In this document: in pieces, positions 16,931 through 26,771 of the stretch
How the letters are laid out: each line of letters opens with the position of its first letter
How positions within the stretch are numbered: the first letter of the stretch is position 1
Assembly: GCA_009911505.1 (NCBI GenBank)
Contig: QXXL01000017.1
Location: 1-43,378, forward strand
Length of the DNA: 43,378 nt
From: Lachnospiraceae bacterium
Lineage (GTDB): Bacteria > Bacillota > Clostridia > Lachnospirales > Lachnospiraceae
Direction of reading: 5' to 3'
Position numbers and translations under genes: made by a program
Notes under the pieces: generated by a model
The model's database searches: none
What the model was told of the DNA's origin: nothing
Seen by the model: only the letters and a program-made list of their open reading frames with translations

Positions 16931-17506
16931 ATGTATATTATTGCGGGACTTGGAAATCCTGACAAAAAGTATGTAAATACCCGCCACAATATTGGATTTG
17001 ATGTCATCGATGCGTTGGCGGAAAAATATAATATCAATATGAATATCAGAAAACACAAAGCTATTTGCGGAAGCGGGATGGTGGAAGGCGTTAAGGCGCT
17101 TTTGGTGAAGCCGCAGACGTATATGAATCTAAGCGGGGAGAGTATCGCAGAGATTTTGGCATTTTATAAGCTTTCTGCGGAGGGGCATCTGTTGGTAGTA
17201 TACGACGACGTAAGCCTTGCCCCCGGCAATATCCGGATCCGTAAAAAAGGGAGCGCAGGAGGGCACAATGGAATCAAAAATATTATTACAAAGACAGGGA
17301 CAGATACGTTTGCCAGGATTAGGGTAGGCGTGGGGGAAAAACCTGCTGGATGGGATCTGGCTGACTATGTGCTGGGCCATTTTTCACAGGGGGAGCGCAG
17401 ATTGGTTGACGAGGCAGCTGCCAACGCAATAACGGCGGCCGGATATGTGGTAAATGGCGAAACGGATCGTGCCATGAACGAATTTAACAGGAAGAAACAG
17501 GAGTAG
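16931..17506 (+). CDS. pth: Peptidyl-tRNA hydrolase
   Basis: A 191-residue enzyme that cleaves peptidyl-tRNA released from stalled ribosomes. Asn, His and Asp of the active site are visible in 'GLGNPDKKYVNTRHNIGFDV' and 'VVYDDVSLAPG', and 'KGSAGGHNGIKNII' is intact. The Gly that usually follows GLGNP is Asp here. The start at 16931 (MYIIAGLG) has GGGGGAGGG just upstream; the frame is open to 16871 but the extra 20 residues are not family-like. mfd begins 1 base after its stop, a common Firmicutes pairing. Confidence 0.95.
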   Translation: MYIIAGLGNPDKKYVNTRHNIGFDVIDALAEKYNINMNIRKHKAICGSGMVEGVKALLVKPQTYMNLSGESIAEILAFYKLSAEGHLLVVYDDVSLAPGNIRIRKKGSAGGHNGIKNIITKTGTDTFARIRVGVGEKPAGWDLADYVLGHFSQGERRLVDEAAANAITAAGYVVNGETDRAMNEFNRKKQE

Positions 17507-17507
17507 T

Positions 17508-20500
17508 ATGAGAGCATTTTTAGAGCCGCTGCGTTCGCTGGAAGAGATGGAAAAGCTAAGGGCGCAGCTTCGGAAAGAACCTGGGATCCGGATGGTGTCC
17601 GGATGTATAGATCCACAAAAACCGCATCTGATGTATGGGCTGGGCAATGATTTTAAGTATAAAGTCATTGTCACTTTTAATGAGCAGAAAGCACGGGAGC
17701 TCTGTGAAGAATATCGGTTTTTTGAGCCAGGCGCGGTGTATTATCCAGCAAAGGATATTTTGTTTTACCAGTCAGATCTGCGGGGCAATGTATTGACAAG
17801 AGAGCGGATTTTGGCGTTAAAGACCCTTGCAGAGGGCAATGCGGTGACAATCGTTACAACATATGATGCGCTTATGAACCGGCTTCAGAAGCCGGACAGG
17901 TTTTTGAAGGCAGTTAAAACCTGGCGTGCCGGGGACGCGGTAGATTTGCAAAAGCTGAAAAAGGAGCTGGTAAAAATCGGTTATGAGCCATCATACCAGG
18001 TAGAGTCCGCGGGGCAGTTTGCGGTGCGTGGAGGGATTGTAGACATTTTTCCCCTGACAGAAGAAAACCCGTACCGGATGGAGCTGTGGGGCGACGAAAT
18101 TGATTCATTGCGCAGCTTTGACGTGGAGAGCCAGCGTTCCATTGAAAACCTGGAAAGCATTGAGGTTTATCCGGCACAGGAGATGATTTTATCCCGGCAG
18201 CAAAAGGAGGCTGGGTTAAAATGGATACAGGAGGATGCGGATAAGCTGTATGCGTGTTACCGTAAGGATATGAAAACAGAAGAAGCGGCGCGTATCAGGC
18301 AGGCGGTAAACGAGCTTGCGGAGGCGCTTAGGGAGCAGGCGTGCGTGGATGGGCTGGATGCGTATTTGACGTATTTTGAGAAGGATACAGTATCCCTTCT
18401 GGATTATTTTCCGGAGGAAGAAACTTTGGTTTTTTTGGACGAGGCAGCCAGGTGTGCAGAGCGTGGCCGCATGACGGAGCAGGAGTTTTCTGAAAGCATG
18501 AAGCAGCGCCTGGAAAAAGGGTATATTCTGCCCGGGCAGATGCAGGCGCTTTATTCCGGCAGTGAGACGGCGGCGAAGCTTGAGGCCAGGCGCTGCGTGG
18601 CGCTTGGGGCGCTGGATGTAGGGGCTAGGGATTTTTCTGTTATGGCCCATTTCGGGGTGGAGGCGCGCAGCATCGGTGCATATAACAACAGCTTTGAGCT
18701 TCTGATTAAGGATTTAAAGCTTTATAAAAGGAAAGGCTATGCTGTAATCCTGTTGTCGGGCTCAAGGACCCGCGCGAAGCGGCTGGCAGAGGATTTGCTG
18801 GCGGAGGGGCTTAATTGCTTTTATACGGAAGACTATGGCCATGTGGCAAAGCCTGAGGAAGTGATGGTCCTTTATGGCAAGGCGCGCAAAGGGTATGAAT
18901 ACCCGCTGCTGTTATTTGCGGTGATTTCGGAAAGCGATATTTTCGGATCAGAAATTAAGAAAAAAAAGAAAAAGAAAAAAGCTTATGAAGGGGAAAAAAT
19001 TGCAAGCTTTGCGGAGCTTTCTATTGGGGATTATGTGGTACACGAAAACCATGGGCTTGGGATTTACCGCGGCATCGAAAAGATAGAAGTTGATAAGGCT
19101 GTTAAGGATTATATTAAAATCGAATATGACAAGGGCAGCAGCCTTTATATTCTGGCGACACAGCTTGATGTGATTCAAAAATATGCCAGTGCAGATGCGA
19201 AAAGGCCGAAGCTGAATAAATTAGGCGGGCAGGAATGGCATAAGACTAAGAGCCGGGTTCAGGGAGCAGTAAAGCAAATTGCATCGGAGCTTGTGGACTT
19301 GTATGCCAAACGGCAGAAAAACGAAGGGTTTGCGTACGGGGCGGATACAGTCTGGCAGCGCGAATTTGAGGAAATGTTCCCATTTGAAGAAACTGAGGAT
19401 CAGGAGGCGGCTATTGAGGCTACGAAGCGGGACATGGAGAGCAGAAAAATTATGGACCGCCTCATATGTGGGGATGTTGGCTACGGTAAGACAGAAATTG
19501 CAATACGGGCAGCGTTTAAAGCGGTGCAGGAGGGCAAGCAGGTCGTTTATCTAGTCCCTACGACAATACTGGCCCAGCAGCATTACAATACCTTTTCCCA
19601 GCGGATGAAGGATTTCCCTGTCGTGGTGGATTTGCTCTGCCGTTTTAAAAGCAGCGCAGAGCAGAAAAAAACAGTGGAGAACTTAAAACGGGGTATGGCA
19701 GATATTGTTATTGGCACGCATCGGGTGCTGTCAAAAGATGTGGAATTTAAGGATCTGGGGCTTTTAATCATAGATGAGGAGCAGCGGTTCGGCGTTACGC
19801 ATAAGGAGAAAATCAAGCAGCTGAAAACAGATGTGGATGTGCTGACATTAACGGCGACACCAATCCCAAGGACACTGCATATGAGTTTAATCGGCATCCG
19901 GGATATGAGCGTGCTCGAAGAACCGCCGTTAGACCGGCTGCCAATTCAGACATATGTGATGGAATATGATGAAGAGATGGTGCGGGAAGCCATTGCCAGG
20001 GAACTTGCAAGGGGCGGGCAGGTATATTATGTGTTTAACAGAGTAAACCAGATTGCAGACGTGACAGCAAAGATAGCGTCGCTTGTGCCGCAGGCGGCAG
20101 TGGAATTTGCGCACGGGCAGATGAAGGAGAGGGAGCTTGAAAACATAATGTACCGTTTTATCAACGGTGAAATTGATGTGTTAGTGTCTACAACTATTAT
20201 CGAAACTGGGTTGGATATTTCAAATGTCAATACAATGATTATCCAGGACGCGGACACTATGGGCCTTTCCCAGCTTTACCAGCTGCGCGGCAGGGTGGGC
20301 AGGTCGAGCCGTACGGCATATGCGTTTCTTTTGTACCGCCGCAATAAGATGTTAAAGGAGGTGGCCGAAAAACGCCTTGCGGCAATCCGGGAGTATACGG
20401 AGCTTGGCAGTGGGTTTAAGATTGCCATGCGGGATCTGGAAATCCGCGGTGCTGGCAACCTCCTTGGCGCAGAACAGCACGGGCATATGCAGGCCGTGGG

Positions 20501-21038
20501 GTATGACCTTTACTGTAAGCTGTTGAATGAGGCAGTTAAGCAGGCAAAGGGAATAGAAACAGGGGAGCGCTTTGAGACGGCGGTTGACGTGGATATAGAC
20601 GCATTTATCCCATCTACCTATGTGCCCAATGAGGCGCAGAAGCTGGATTTGTATAAGCGGATTGCAGGGATAGAAAACAGGGAGGAGAAGGAGCTGATTT
20701 TAGAGGAATTTATCGACAGGTTTGGGGATCCCCCAAAGCCAGTGGAGAATCTTTTAATGCTGGCAGAATATAAGGCATGGGCGCACCGGTGTTATTTTAC
20801 AGAGGTGTCACAGAAGGGGGATGAAGTATGCTTTGCGCTGTTTGAGCGGGCCAAATTAGATCCGGCGAAGATACCGGAATTTGTTGCAGGGTTTGGGGGG
20901 AAGGTAAGGTTTTATGCGGATCGTAAAGCACCGTGTTTTATTTATTTTTTAAAGCTCAATTCCAGGCAGCGGGAGAGTGCTGCAAATGCAATTGAGCAGG
21001 TGCTTAAAGCGGCGGGACAGATGGTTTTGCCCGGATAA
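17508..21038 (+). CDS. mfd: Transcription-repair coupling factor
   Basis: A 1176-residue Mfd. It displaces RNA polymerase stalled at DNA damage and recruits UvrA. Domains in order: UvrB-like module (about 1-350), RNA-polymerase-interaction domain starting near residue 500 ('[17 protein letters not shown]'), RecG-like translocase with Walker A G655-D-V-G-Y-G-K-T and DEEQ at about 756-759, 'TATPIPRTL', and the C-terminal TRCF domain. An eight-lysine run (residues 484-491, coded by an A-rich tract at 18957-18980) sits in the linker before the polymerase-binding domain. The ribosome site AGGAG overlaps the pth stop. A strong terminator follows. Confidence 0.97.
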   Translation: MRAFLEPLRSLEEMEKLRAQLRKEPGIRMVSGCIDPQKPHLMYGLGNDFKYKVIVTFNEQKARELCEEYRFFEPGAVYYPAKDILFYQSDLRGNVLTRERILALKTLAEGNAVTIVTTYDALMNRLQKPDRFLKAVKTWRAGDAVDLQKLKKELVKIGYEPSYQVESAGQFAVRGGIVDIFPLTEENPYRMELWGDEIDSLRSFDVESQRSIENLESIEVYPAQEMILSRQQKEAGLKWIQEDADKLYACYRKDMKTEEAARIRQAVNELAEALREQACVDGLDAYLTYFEKDTVSLLDYFPEEETLVFLDEAARCAERGRMTEQEFSESMKQRLEKGYILPGQMQALYSGSETAAKLEARRCVALGALDVGARDFSVMAHFGVEARSIGAYNNSFELLIKDLKLYKRKGYAVILLSGSRTRAKRLAEDLLAEGLNCFYTEDYGHVAKPEEVMVLYGKARKGYEYPLLLFAVISESDIFGSEIKKKKKKKKAYEGEKIASFAELSIGDYVVHENHGLGIYRGIEKIEVDKAVKDYIKIEYDKGSSLYILATQLDVIQKYASADAKRPKLNKLGGQEWHKTKSRVQGAVKQIASELVDLYAKRQKNEGFAYGADTVWQREFEEMFPFEETEDQEAAIEATKRDMESRKIMDRLICGDVGYGKTEIAIRAAFKAVQEGKQVVYLVPTTILAQQHYNTFSQRMKDFPVVVDLLCRFKSSAEQKKTVENLKRGMADIVIGTHRVLSKDVEFKDLGLLIIDEEQRFGVTHKEKIKQLKTDVDVLTLTATPIPRTLHMSLIGIRDMSVLEEPPLDRLPIQTYVMEYDEEMVREAIARELARGGQVYYVFNRVNQIADVTAKIASLVPQAAVEFAHGQMKERELENIMYRFINGEIDVLVSTTIIETGLDISNVNTMIIQDADTMGLSQLYQLRGRVGRSSRTAYAFLLYRRNKMLKEVAEKRLAAIREYTELGSGFKIAMRDLEIRGAGNLLGAEQHGHMQAVGYDLYCKLLNEAVKQAKGIETGERFETAVDVDIDAFIPSTYVPNEAQKLDLYKRIAGIENREEKELILEEFIDRFGDPPKPVENLLMLAEYKAWAHRCYFTEVSQKGDEVCFALFERAKLDPAKIPEFVAGFGGKVRFYADRKAPCFIYFLKLNSRQRESAANAIEQVLKAAGQMVLPG

Positions 21039-21085
21039 TATTATAAGTATAATATGGCGCAAAATCAGGATAATATAAAGAGGGA

Positions 21086-21108
21086 GCCGGTGCTTGGCAC
21101 CGGCTTTT
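21086..21108 (+). terminator. Terminator after mfd
   Basis: GCCGGTGC (21086-21093) and GCACCGGC (21097-21104) form a perfect 8-bp stem with a TTG loop, followed by TTTT. Confidence 0.8.
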
Positions 21109-21311
21109 CATATGAAAAAGATTTTATTAAAAGTGAAGCAACTCACTAGTTACCAAGTGGAGAAATCTGTCTGTTGGCTTCCCTTGATTTGTATGATTAG
21201 TATAATAAGCATTTATGAAGCCAATATTTACATAATATGAGAAGTCTATGATGAAATTGTAAACATTCTGTAAACACAAAAAATAGGATTTCTTAAAGAT
21301 AGTTAGATTTA

Positions 21312-21340
21312 TTGCATCCGTCCCCAAAAACAGCTATAAT
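21312..21340 (+). promoter_or_regulatory. Promoter of glf and the glycosyltransferase gene
   Basis: TTGCAT (21312-21317) and a perfect TATAAT (21335-21340) with a 17-base spacer. The 342-bp gap between mfd and glf (21039-21380) contains the mfd terminator, this promoter and AT-rich sequence in which I see no gene. Confidence 0.6.
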
Positions 21341-21380
21341 GGAAAGAGTTGCCGACAGGATGGAATTGGAGGAGAACCAG

Positions 21381-22526
21381 ATGTATGACAGTATTATAAT
21401 AGGCTCGGGCGCTGCAGGCAGTACCGTAGCGCGCAAGCTGGCGGAAAGCGGTAAGAAAACGTTAGTTCTGGAAAAGAGGCCGCATATCGGCGGCAACTGC
21501 TATGACAGGCTGGATGCGTACGGAATCGTAATCCACGAATATGGGCCGCATATTTTCCATACTAATGAAGAAGAGGTATTCCGGTTTTTATCGGAATTTA
21601 CCGAATGGCATCTGTTCGGGCACGAGGTGGTTGCAGACGTGTATGGTACGCAGCTTGTAGTACCGTTTAACTTAAATACGCTCCATAAGGTATATGGGAA
21701 GGGAAAAGCAGACAGGTTAGAAAAGCTGCTGGTAGAAGAGTATGGCGCAGGCAGCCGCGTTACAATTATGGAGCTTAAGAAAAATGAGAACCCGGAAATT
21801 AAAGCAATTGCAGACTATGTATATGAAAATATTTTTTTGCATTATACTATGAAACAGTGGGGGCAGACGCCGGAAGAAATAGATCCGGAAGTGACCGGGC
21901 GCGTCCCAGTGCTGCTGTCGTATGATAACCGCTATTTTCAGGATAAATACCAGGGGATGCCAAAAGGCGGCTATACGGCTATGTTTGAAAAAATGCTGTC
22001 CCACCCGGATATTACGGTGCGTACTTCTACAGACTGCAAAAGCTGTATATCGTTTACTGGCGATCAGGTGCTGTTTGAAGGGGAAGGGTTTACTGGAGAT
22101 GTGGTATATACGGGAGCGTTAGACGAGCTGTTTGACTGTGAATATGGGCGTTTGCCGTACCGATCGCTGGATTTTCAGTTTGAGCACCTTACACAGGACA
22201 GCTTTCAGGGCAGGAGCGTCGTCAATTATACCGTCAGCGAGGATTTTACGCGGATTACAGAATTTAAATACCTGACTGGGCAGCAAGATGCGCGCGGTAC
22301 AACTATCGTAAGGGAATACCCGTTCGCCTATACGGGTGCAGAAGGCGAAATCCCCTATTACGCGATCTTAAATGATGATAACCGGGCGCTGTACCAAAGG
22401 TATAAAGACAAGCTTGCCCCTTTCAAAAATGTATATTTGCTGGGAAGGCTTGCAGAATATAAATATTACAATATAGACGCAATTGTAAAAGAAGCCCTTC
22501 GGCTTGCGGGTACGATAAGGAGATAA
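21381..22526 (+). CDS. glf: UDP-galactopyranose mutase
   Basis: A 381-residue flavoprotein that converts UDP-galactopyranose to UDP-galactofuranose, the donor for galactofuranose-containing surface glycans. The FAD-binding motif G8-S-G-A-A-G13 near the N-terminus, 'EKRPHIGGNCYD', 'YGPHIFHT', and the C-terminal 'GRLAEYKYYNIDAIVKEAL' are all typical. The start at 21381 has GGAGGAGAACCAG before it; the longer frame to 21312 begins at the promoter itself, so it is ruled out. A glycosyltransferase follows 3 bases later, suggesting a small surface-glycan unit away from any large polysaccharide cluster. Confidence 0.96.
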   Translation: MYDSIIIGSGAAGSTVARKLAESGKKTLVLEKRPHIGGNCYDRLDAYGIVIHEYGPHIFHTNEEEVFRFLSEFTEWHLFGHEVVADVYGTQLVVPFNLNTLHKVYGKGKADRLEKLLVEEYGAGSRVTIMELKKNENPEIKAIADYVYENIFLHYTMKQWGQTPEEIDPEVTGRVPVLLSYDNRYFQDKYQGMPKGGYTAMFEKMLSHPDITVRTSTDCKSCISFTGDQVLFEGEGFTGDVVYTGALDELFDCEYGRLPYRSLDFQFEHLTQDSFQGRSVVNYTVSEDFTRITEFKYLTGQQDARGTTIVREYPFAYTGAEGEIPYYAILNDDNRALYQRYKDKLAPFKNVYLLGRLAEYKYYNIDAIVKEALRLAGTIRR

Positions 22527-22529
22527 AAG

Positions 22530-23546
22530 ATGAAATTATTGTCAATAGCAATTCCCTGCTACAATTCGCAGGATTATATGGAAAACTGCATCAAATCCCT
22601 TCTCCCAGGCGGGGAAGATGTGGAAATTCTAATAATAGACGATGGCTCAAAAGACATGACGCCGGAAATTGCCGATGCCTATGAAAAGAAATACCCAGGT
22701 ATTGTGCGCGCCATCCACCAGGAAAATGGCGGGCACGGGGCTGCCGTCAATGCCGGGTTAAAGTGTGCAAATGGCTTGTATTTTAAAGTTGTAGACAGCG
22801 ACGACTGGGTAGATTTGGAAAGCTACCAGGTCATTCTTGCAAAGCTAAGGGAGCTTGCAGGCGGCCGGGAAATGCTGGATATGATGATCAGCAATTTTGT
22901 GTATGAAAAGGAAGGGGCAAAGCACAAACGGGTTATGCGTTATGCTTCTGTGCTGCCGCAGGGCCGTGTGTTTGAATGGGAAGAGGTAAAGAGGTTCCGC
23001 AAGGGCCAGTATATCCTTATGCATTCTGTGATTTACCGGACACAGCTTCTTAAGGATTGCGGGCTAGAGCTGCCGCGCCATACATTTTATGTAGATAACC
23101 TGTTCGTGTACCAGCCGCTGCCCCATGTAAAATATATGTATTATCTAGATGTGGATTTTTACCGGTATTTTATAGGCAGGGACGACCAGTCGGTTAATGA
23201 AAAGGTTATGATAGGAAGGATTGACCAGCAGATTAAGGTAAATAAAATCATGGTGGATTCGTATACTCTTTGGAAAATCCAAAACCGTAAGCTGCGGCAT
23301 TATATGTTTAATTATTTGGAGATTATTACGGTAATATCTACGGTCATGCTGATACGTTCTGGTACAGCCGAAAATCTGGAGAAAAAACGGGAGCTGTGGC
23401 GTTATATCAAGCAGCAGGATATCCGGCTGTTCCACAGGCTTAGGTCAGGGATTATGGGCAATACGATGAATCTGCCAGGCAGGAGCGGCCGTAAGATTTC
23501 GATTGCAGCTTATAAGATTTCACAGAAAGTTGTCGGGTTTAATTAG
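22530..23546 (+). CDS. Family 2 glycosyltransferase
   Basis: A 338-residue GT-A fold glycosyltransferase. 'LSIAIPCYNSQDYMENCIKSLL' at the N-terminus, 'ILIIDDGSKD' near residue 34 and the metal-binding D-S-D-D-W near residue 90 identify family 2. No clear membrane helix is visible, so it is probably cytoplasmic or peripheral. Its ribosome site lies in the end of glf, so the two are translated together; a role in adding galactofuranose, or another sugar to a galactofuranose glycan, is inferred from this. The acceptor is unknown. Confidence 0.88.
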   Translation: MKLLSIAIPCYNSQDYMENCIKSLLPGGEDVEILIIDDGSKDMTPEIADAYEKKYPGIVRAIHQENGGHGAAVNAGLKCANGLYFKVVDSDDWVDLESYQVILAKLRELAGGREMLDMMISNFVYEKEGAKHKRVMRYASVLPQGRVFEWEEVKRFRKGQYILMHSVIYRTQLLKDCGLELPRHTFYVDNLFVYQPLPHVKYMYYLDVDFYRYFIGRDDQSVNEKVMIGRIDQQIKVNKIMVDSYTLWKIQNRKLRHYMFNYLEIITVISTVMLIRSGTAENLEKKRELWRYIKQQDIRLFHRLRSGIMGNTMNLPGRSGRKISIAAYKISQKVVGFN

Positions 23547-23567
23547 AGGATGGCGGAAACGCTTTAT

Positions 23568-23600
23568 AGGGCGCCTGAAAGCTTCAGGTGCCCTTTGTTT
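23568..23600. terminator. Terminator between the glycosyltransferase and HAD genes
   Basis: AGGGCGCCTGAA (23568-23579) pairs with TTCAGGTGCCCT (23583-23594), 12 bp with one G-U pair, and is followed by TTTGTTT. It serves the plus-strand operon and overlaps the end of the convergent HAD gene. Confidence 0.75.
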
Positions 23601-24381
23601 AAAATAATTGCGTAAGTATTTTTAAGACCCCATTATTATCATTGCTGTCAGCTATATGTTTTGCTATCTTTTTCAGATCTGGATGCCCATTTGCCATACA
23701 ATAGCTTTCTTCACAGCTTTTTAACAGCTCCACATCATTTAAGTAATCCCCAAATGCCATGCATTCTGCGCGGTCAATGCCGTATTTTTGCTGGATTGCA
23801 GTAATAGCGGCGCCTTTATTAACGGATTGGTTTGCAATGTCAATCCAGCAGCCCCCAGACAGCACAGCTGTTAAATGTGGTTGTATATCTGCAAAATGCG
23901 GCATAGCGAGTTCTGCCCTGTTATGCTCTACATAAACAGCGATTTTGATGATATTGTCCTGTAGGGCAGCTTCATAGAGGTTTTTGGCCAGCTGCAGGTG
24001 GTCGTAATATATGCTGGCCTCTCGATAGATATGCTCTTTTGACGGGTTCATATAGGCAGATTTAGCGCCGCACACGATAGGGGTCAGGTGTTTTAGCGGG
24101 CAAATCAGATCCAGGCAGGCGCAGACGTCTTCTTTTTGCATTTCGTCCAGGTACAGGATGTCCCCTTTCTCAAATACAATGCCTCCATTTTCGGCAGCGA
24201 AGATAAGCTGGCTGCTGATCTGGGCAAAATCCTTGGCCAGGGTGAAGTACTGGCGTCCGCTGGCGATTACGGTTTTGATACAGGGATGTGCCTTAACCCA
24301 GCCTGTAAAACCGGGCGGCAGCTTTTTATTAGAATCTAAAAGCGTTCCATCCATGTCTAGGGCAATTAGTTTGATTGGCAT
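23599..24381 (-). CDS. Cof-type HAD-superfamily phosphatase
   Basis: A 260-residue HAD hydrolase of the Cof/YidA type. Motif I is D9-M-D-G-T, followed by LLDSNKKL; motif II appears in 'TVIASGR'; the lysine motif in 'SVNKGAAI'; motif IV as 'AFGDYLNDVELL'. Such enzymes dephosphorylate sugar phosphates, FMN or similar metabolites; the substrate cannot be read from sequence. The start at 24381 (MPIKLIALDMDGTLL) is set by GGAAAGGAG 9 bases upstream; the frame is open to 24444. It is divergent from the fatty-acid operon. Confidence 0.9.
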   Translation of the reverse strand: MPIKLIALDMDGTLLDSNKKLPPGFTGWVKAHPCIKTVIASGRQYFTLAKDFAQISSQLIFAAENGGIVFEKGDILYLDEMQKEDVCACLDLICPLKHLTPIVCGAKSAYMNPSKEHIYREASIYYDHLQLAKNLYEAALQDNIIKIAVYVEHNRAELAMPHFADIQPHLTAVLSGGCWIDIANQSVNKGAAITAIQQKYGIDRAECMAFGDYLNDVELLKSCEESYCMANGHPDLKKIAKHIADSNDNNGVLKILTQLF

Positions 24382-24485
24382 GTGTGATACTCCTTTCCAG
24401 ATGATGTTATGTGGGATTATAGCATGTGGGGATGAAAAAAACAATTGGCGGATTTAAGCGTAATTAAATTATTTAAAAAAACATA

Positions 24486-24514
24486 TTGACAAATCCTTCC
24501 ATGTGTCATATACT
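24486..24514 (+). promoter_or_regulatory. Consensus promoter of the fatty-acid operon
   Basis: A perfect TTGACA (24486-24491), 17-base spacer and TATACT (24509-24514). This is the best housekeeping promoter in the window. The predicted start of RNA falls in the palindrome at 24521-24551. Confidence 0.8.
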
Positions 24515-24520
24515 TTGCCT

Positions 24521-24551
24521 GTCAAATAGTTTGATAGTCAAAGTATTTGAC
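24521..24551. promoter_or_regulatory. FabT-like operator palindrome
   Basis: A 31-bp near-perfect palindrome with outer arms GTCAAATA (24521-24528) and TATTTGAC (24544-24551) and a core TTTGA-TAG-TCAAA (24530-24542). The core resembles the FabT box of streptococci (TTTGAT-x-x-TCAAA type). It lies directly downstream of the -10 and covers the likely start of transcription, so a bound repressor would block initiation. The candidate repressor is encoded at 32086-32547. Confidence 0.75.
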
Positions 24552-24578
24552 AAGCAAAACAATCAAAAGGAGATAGCC

Positions 24579-24812
24579 ATGTTAGAAAAAGTAAAAGAAA
24601 TTATAGCAGAGCAGTTAAATATCAGCGAAAGTGAAATCAGCGCAGAGAGTAATTTTAAAGATGACCTGGGCGCAGATTCTTTGGATTTATTTGAACTTGT
24701 AATGAGCCTGGAAGAGGAATACGGCATTGAAATCCCGTCTGAGGATCTGGAAAAAATTGCAACTGTAAGCGACGTAATAGAGTACTTAAACGCAAAAGGT
24801 GTGGAAAATTAA
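24579..24812 (+). CDS. acpP: Acyl carrier protein
   Basis: A 77-residue acidic carrier protein that holds growing acyl chains on a phosphopantetheine arm. The attachment serine lies in '[14 protein letters not shown]'. Length and acidity are normal. AAGGAG (24568-24573) sets the start at 24579. It is the first gene of the operon and follows the FabT-like operator. The next gene begins one base after its stop. Confidence 0.95.
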   Translation: MLEKVKEIIAEQLNISESEISAESNFKDDLGADSLDLFELVMSLEEEYGIEIPSEDLEKIATVSDVIEYLNAKGVEN

Positions 24813-24813
24813 G

Positions 24814-25743
24814 ATGAAAACCGAGATTACAAAACTGCTTGGGATAACATACCCCATTCTGCAGGGCGGGATGGCATGGGTTGCAGAATATCATTTAGCC
24901 GCCGCAGTATCGGAGGCGGGCGGCTTTGGGATTATCGGCGCGGCAAGCGCGCCGCCGGAGGCCGTACGGGAGCAGATCCGTAAAGTAAAAGAACGGACAG
25001 ACCGCCCGTTTGGCGTCAATGTCATGTTAATGAACCCCAACGCCCCCGAAGTGGCCAGGGTCGTAGTGGAAGAAGGCGTAACGGCAGTCACTACAGGGGC
25101 AGGAAACCCTGCAGCCTATATTGGGATGTGGAAAGAGGCAGGGATTAAGGTTATCCCCGTTGTGGCAAGCGTGGCTATGGCGCGGATGATGGAAAAGGCA
25201 GGCGCAGACGCCGTCGTAGCGGAAGGTGCAGAATCCGGCGGGCACATCGGCGCCGCAACCACTATGACCTTAGTCCCGCAGGTTGCAGACGCAGTAAATA
25301 TCCCGGTCATTGCAGCCGGGGGTATTGGAGACGGCAGGGGCTTTGCGGCGGCTATGATGCTTGGCGCATCAGGAGTGCAGATGGGTACGCGTTTTATTGT
25401 GGCAAACGAATCTATCGTACATGCAAATTATAAAGAGCGCGTGATTAAAGCGAAGGATATTGATTCTGAAGTAACCGGCAGGAGCACCGGGCATCCCATC
25501 CGCGTTTTGCGCAACAAAATGACGCGTGAATACCTCAAAATGGAAGCCGAAGGAGTCTCATTGGAAGAGCTTGAGGTATTGACGTTAGGCTCACTGCGCA
25601 AAGCCGTTATGGACGGCGATGTAGTCAACGGCAGCCTGATGGCAGGCCAGATCGCAGGGCTTGTAAAAAAAGAGCAGTCCTGTAAAGAGATAATAGAAGA
25701 AATTATGCAAAAAGCAGGCACGCTGCTGCATGTTCAATCATGA
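24814..25743 (+). CDS. fabK: Enoyl-ACP reductase II (FMN-dependent)
   Basis: A 309-residue flavoprotein of the nitronate monooxygenase/FabK fold that reduces trans-2-enoyl-ACP in the last step of each elongation cycle. Visible motifs: 'YPILQGGMAWVAEYHLAAAVSEAGGFGIIGA' spread over residues 15-45 and the FMN-phosphate region 'VIAAGGIGDGRGFAAAMMLGASGVQMGTRF' near 175-205. Its place between acpP and fabD supports FabK over a true nitronate monooxygenase. No fabI or fabL is in the window. The ATG at 24814 is the first one after the acpP stop. Confidence 0.93.
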   Translation: MKTEITKLLGITYPILQGGMAWVAEYHLAAAVSEAGGFGIIGAASAPPEAVREQIRKVKERTDRPFGVNVMLMNPNAPEVARVVVEEGVTAVTTGAGNPAAYIGMWKEAGIKVIPVVASVAMARMMEKAGADAVVAEGAESGGHIGAATTMTLVPQVADAVNIPVIAAGGIGDGRGFAAAMMLGASGVQMGTRFIVANESIVHANYKERVIKAKDIDSEVTGRSTGHPIRVLRNKMTREYLKMEAEGVSLEELEVLTLGSLRKAVMDGDVVNGSLMAGQIAGLVKKEQSCKEIIEEIMQKAGTLLHVQS

Positions 25744-25779
25744 CTGCTTGATAATAGTTCGGCAGTAAATGTCAAAAAG

Positions 25780-25803
25780 CTGCCTGGAAAGCAGGCCAGG
25801 CAG
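25780..25803 (+). other. Intercistronic hairpin between fabK and fabD
   Basis: CTGCCTGG (25780-25787) and CCAGGCAG (25796-25803) form an 8-bp stem in the 113-base gap after fabK. There is no T run, so it is more likely a processing or stability element than a terminator. Confidence 0.4.
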
Positions 25804-25856
25804 TAAAAGTGAAAAGCCGCCGGACAACGGTTCTGGCAGCAGAAAGGCAGGAATAC

Positions 25857-26771
25857 ATGGGTAAGCTGGTATTTATGTTCCCTGGGCAGGGTTCGCAGTA
25901 CATTGGGATGGGCAAAGAATTTTACGACGCCATCCCGGTCTGCAAAGAAGTATACGAATTGGCACAAAAGGCTTCTGGCCTTGACGTTGCAAAGCTCTGC
26001 TTTGAGGAAAACGAACAGTTAAACATTACGGAATACACACAGATTGCAATGCTTGCAACCGAAGCGGCAATTTATGCCGCATTAAAAGAAAGGGGCCATA
26101 CGCCGGATATCACAGCAGGCTTAAGCTTAGGCGAATATGGCGCGCTGATCGCTTCGGGCGTTATGAGCATGGAAGACGCGTTTTCCGTTATCCGCAAGCG
26201 GGGGATTTATATGCAGAACGCCGTGCCCACAGGGGGCGCCATGAGTGCAGTGCTTGGGCTTGACGCAGGCATTATTGAAAAAGTCTGCGGCGAAACCGAG
26301 GGTATGGTATCTATTGCAAACTATAACTGCCCGGGCCAGATCGTTATAACCGGGGAGCAGACAGCTGTTGATGAGGCGGGGGCAGCGTTAAAGGAAGCAG
26401 GCGCAAAACGCATTGTACCGCTGAATGTAAGCGGCCCGTTCCACTCTCCCATGCTCTCCCATGCCGGAGAGCAGCTTTCCAAAGCATTAAACGATATAAC
26501 GGTTTCTGAGACTTTTCTTCCATATGTAGCAAACGTAACGGCAGATTATGTCACAGATGCTTCTGATGTTAAACCGCTTCTGGCCAGACAGGTCGCTTCA
26601 AGTGTCCGCTGGGAACAGACCATCCGGCGCCTGATTGCAGACGGGGCAGATACATTTGTAGAAATCGGGCCAGGTAAAACCCTTTCTGGTTTTATGCGCA
26701 AGATCAGCCGGGACGTAACGGTTTGCAATATTGATAAAATGGAGGATTTTTTGCGGTATGTTGAAAAATAA
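25857..26771 (+). CDS. fabD: Malonyl-CoA-ACP transacylase
   Basis: A 304-residue acyltransferase that moves malonyl groups from CoA to acyl carrier protein. The nucleophile motif 'AGLSLGEYGAL' (near residues 90-100), 'FPGQGSQYIGMG' at the start, and the catalytic His in 'SGPFHSPM' (about residue 200) are intact. The start at 25857 follows GCAGGA; the frame is open to 25809 without a ribosome site. Its end overlaps fabG by 14 bases. Confidence 0.95.
   Translation: MGKLVFMFPGQGSQYIGMGKEFYDAIPVCKEVYELAQKASGLDVAKLCFEENEQLNITEYTQIAMLATEAAIYAALKERGHTPDITAGLSLGEYGALIASGVMSMEDAFSVIRKRGIYMQNAVPTGGAMSAVLGLDAGIIEKVCGETEGMVSIANYNCPGQIVITGEQTAVDEAGAALKEAGAKRIVPLNVSGPFHSPMLSHAGEQLSKALNDITVSETFLPYVANVTADYVTDASDVKPLLARQVASSVRWEQTIRRLIADGADTFVEIGPGKTLSGFMRKISRDVTVCNIDKMEDFLRYVEK

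Noticed and set aside
18216..18650. 144-codon minus-strand frame opposite mfd
   Set aside because: Shadow of the mfd reading frame; no ribosome site or recognisable domain.
21127..21327. 66-codon minus-strand frame between mfd and glf
   Set aside because: AT-rich, no ribosome site, Asn/Tyr/Phe-rich low-quality sequence that overlaps the glf promoter.
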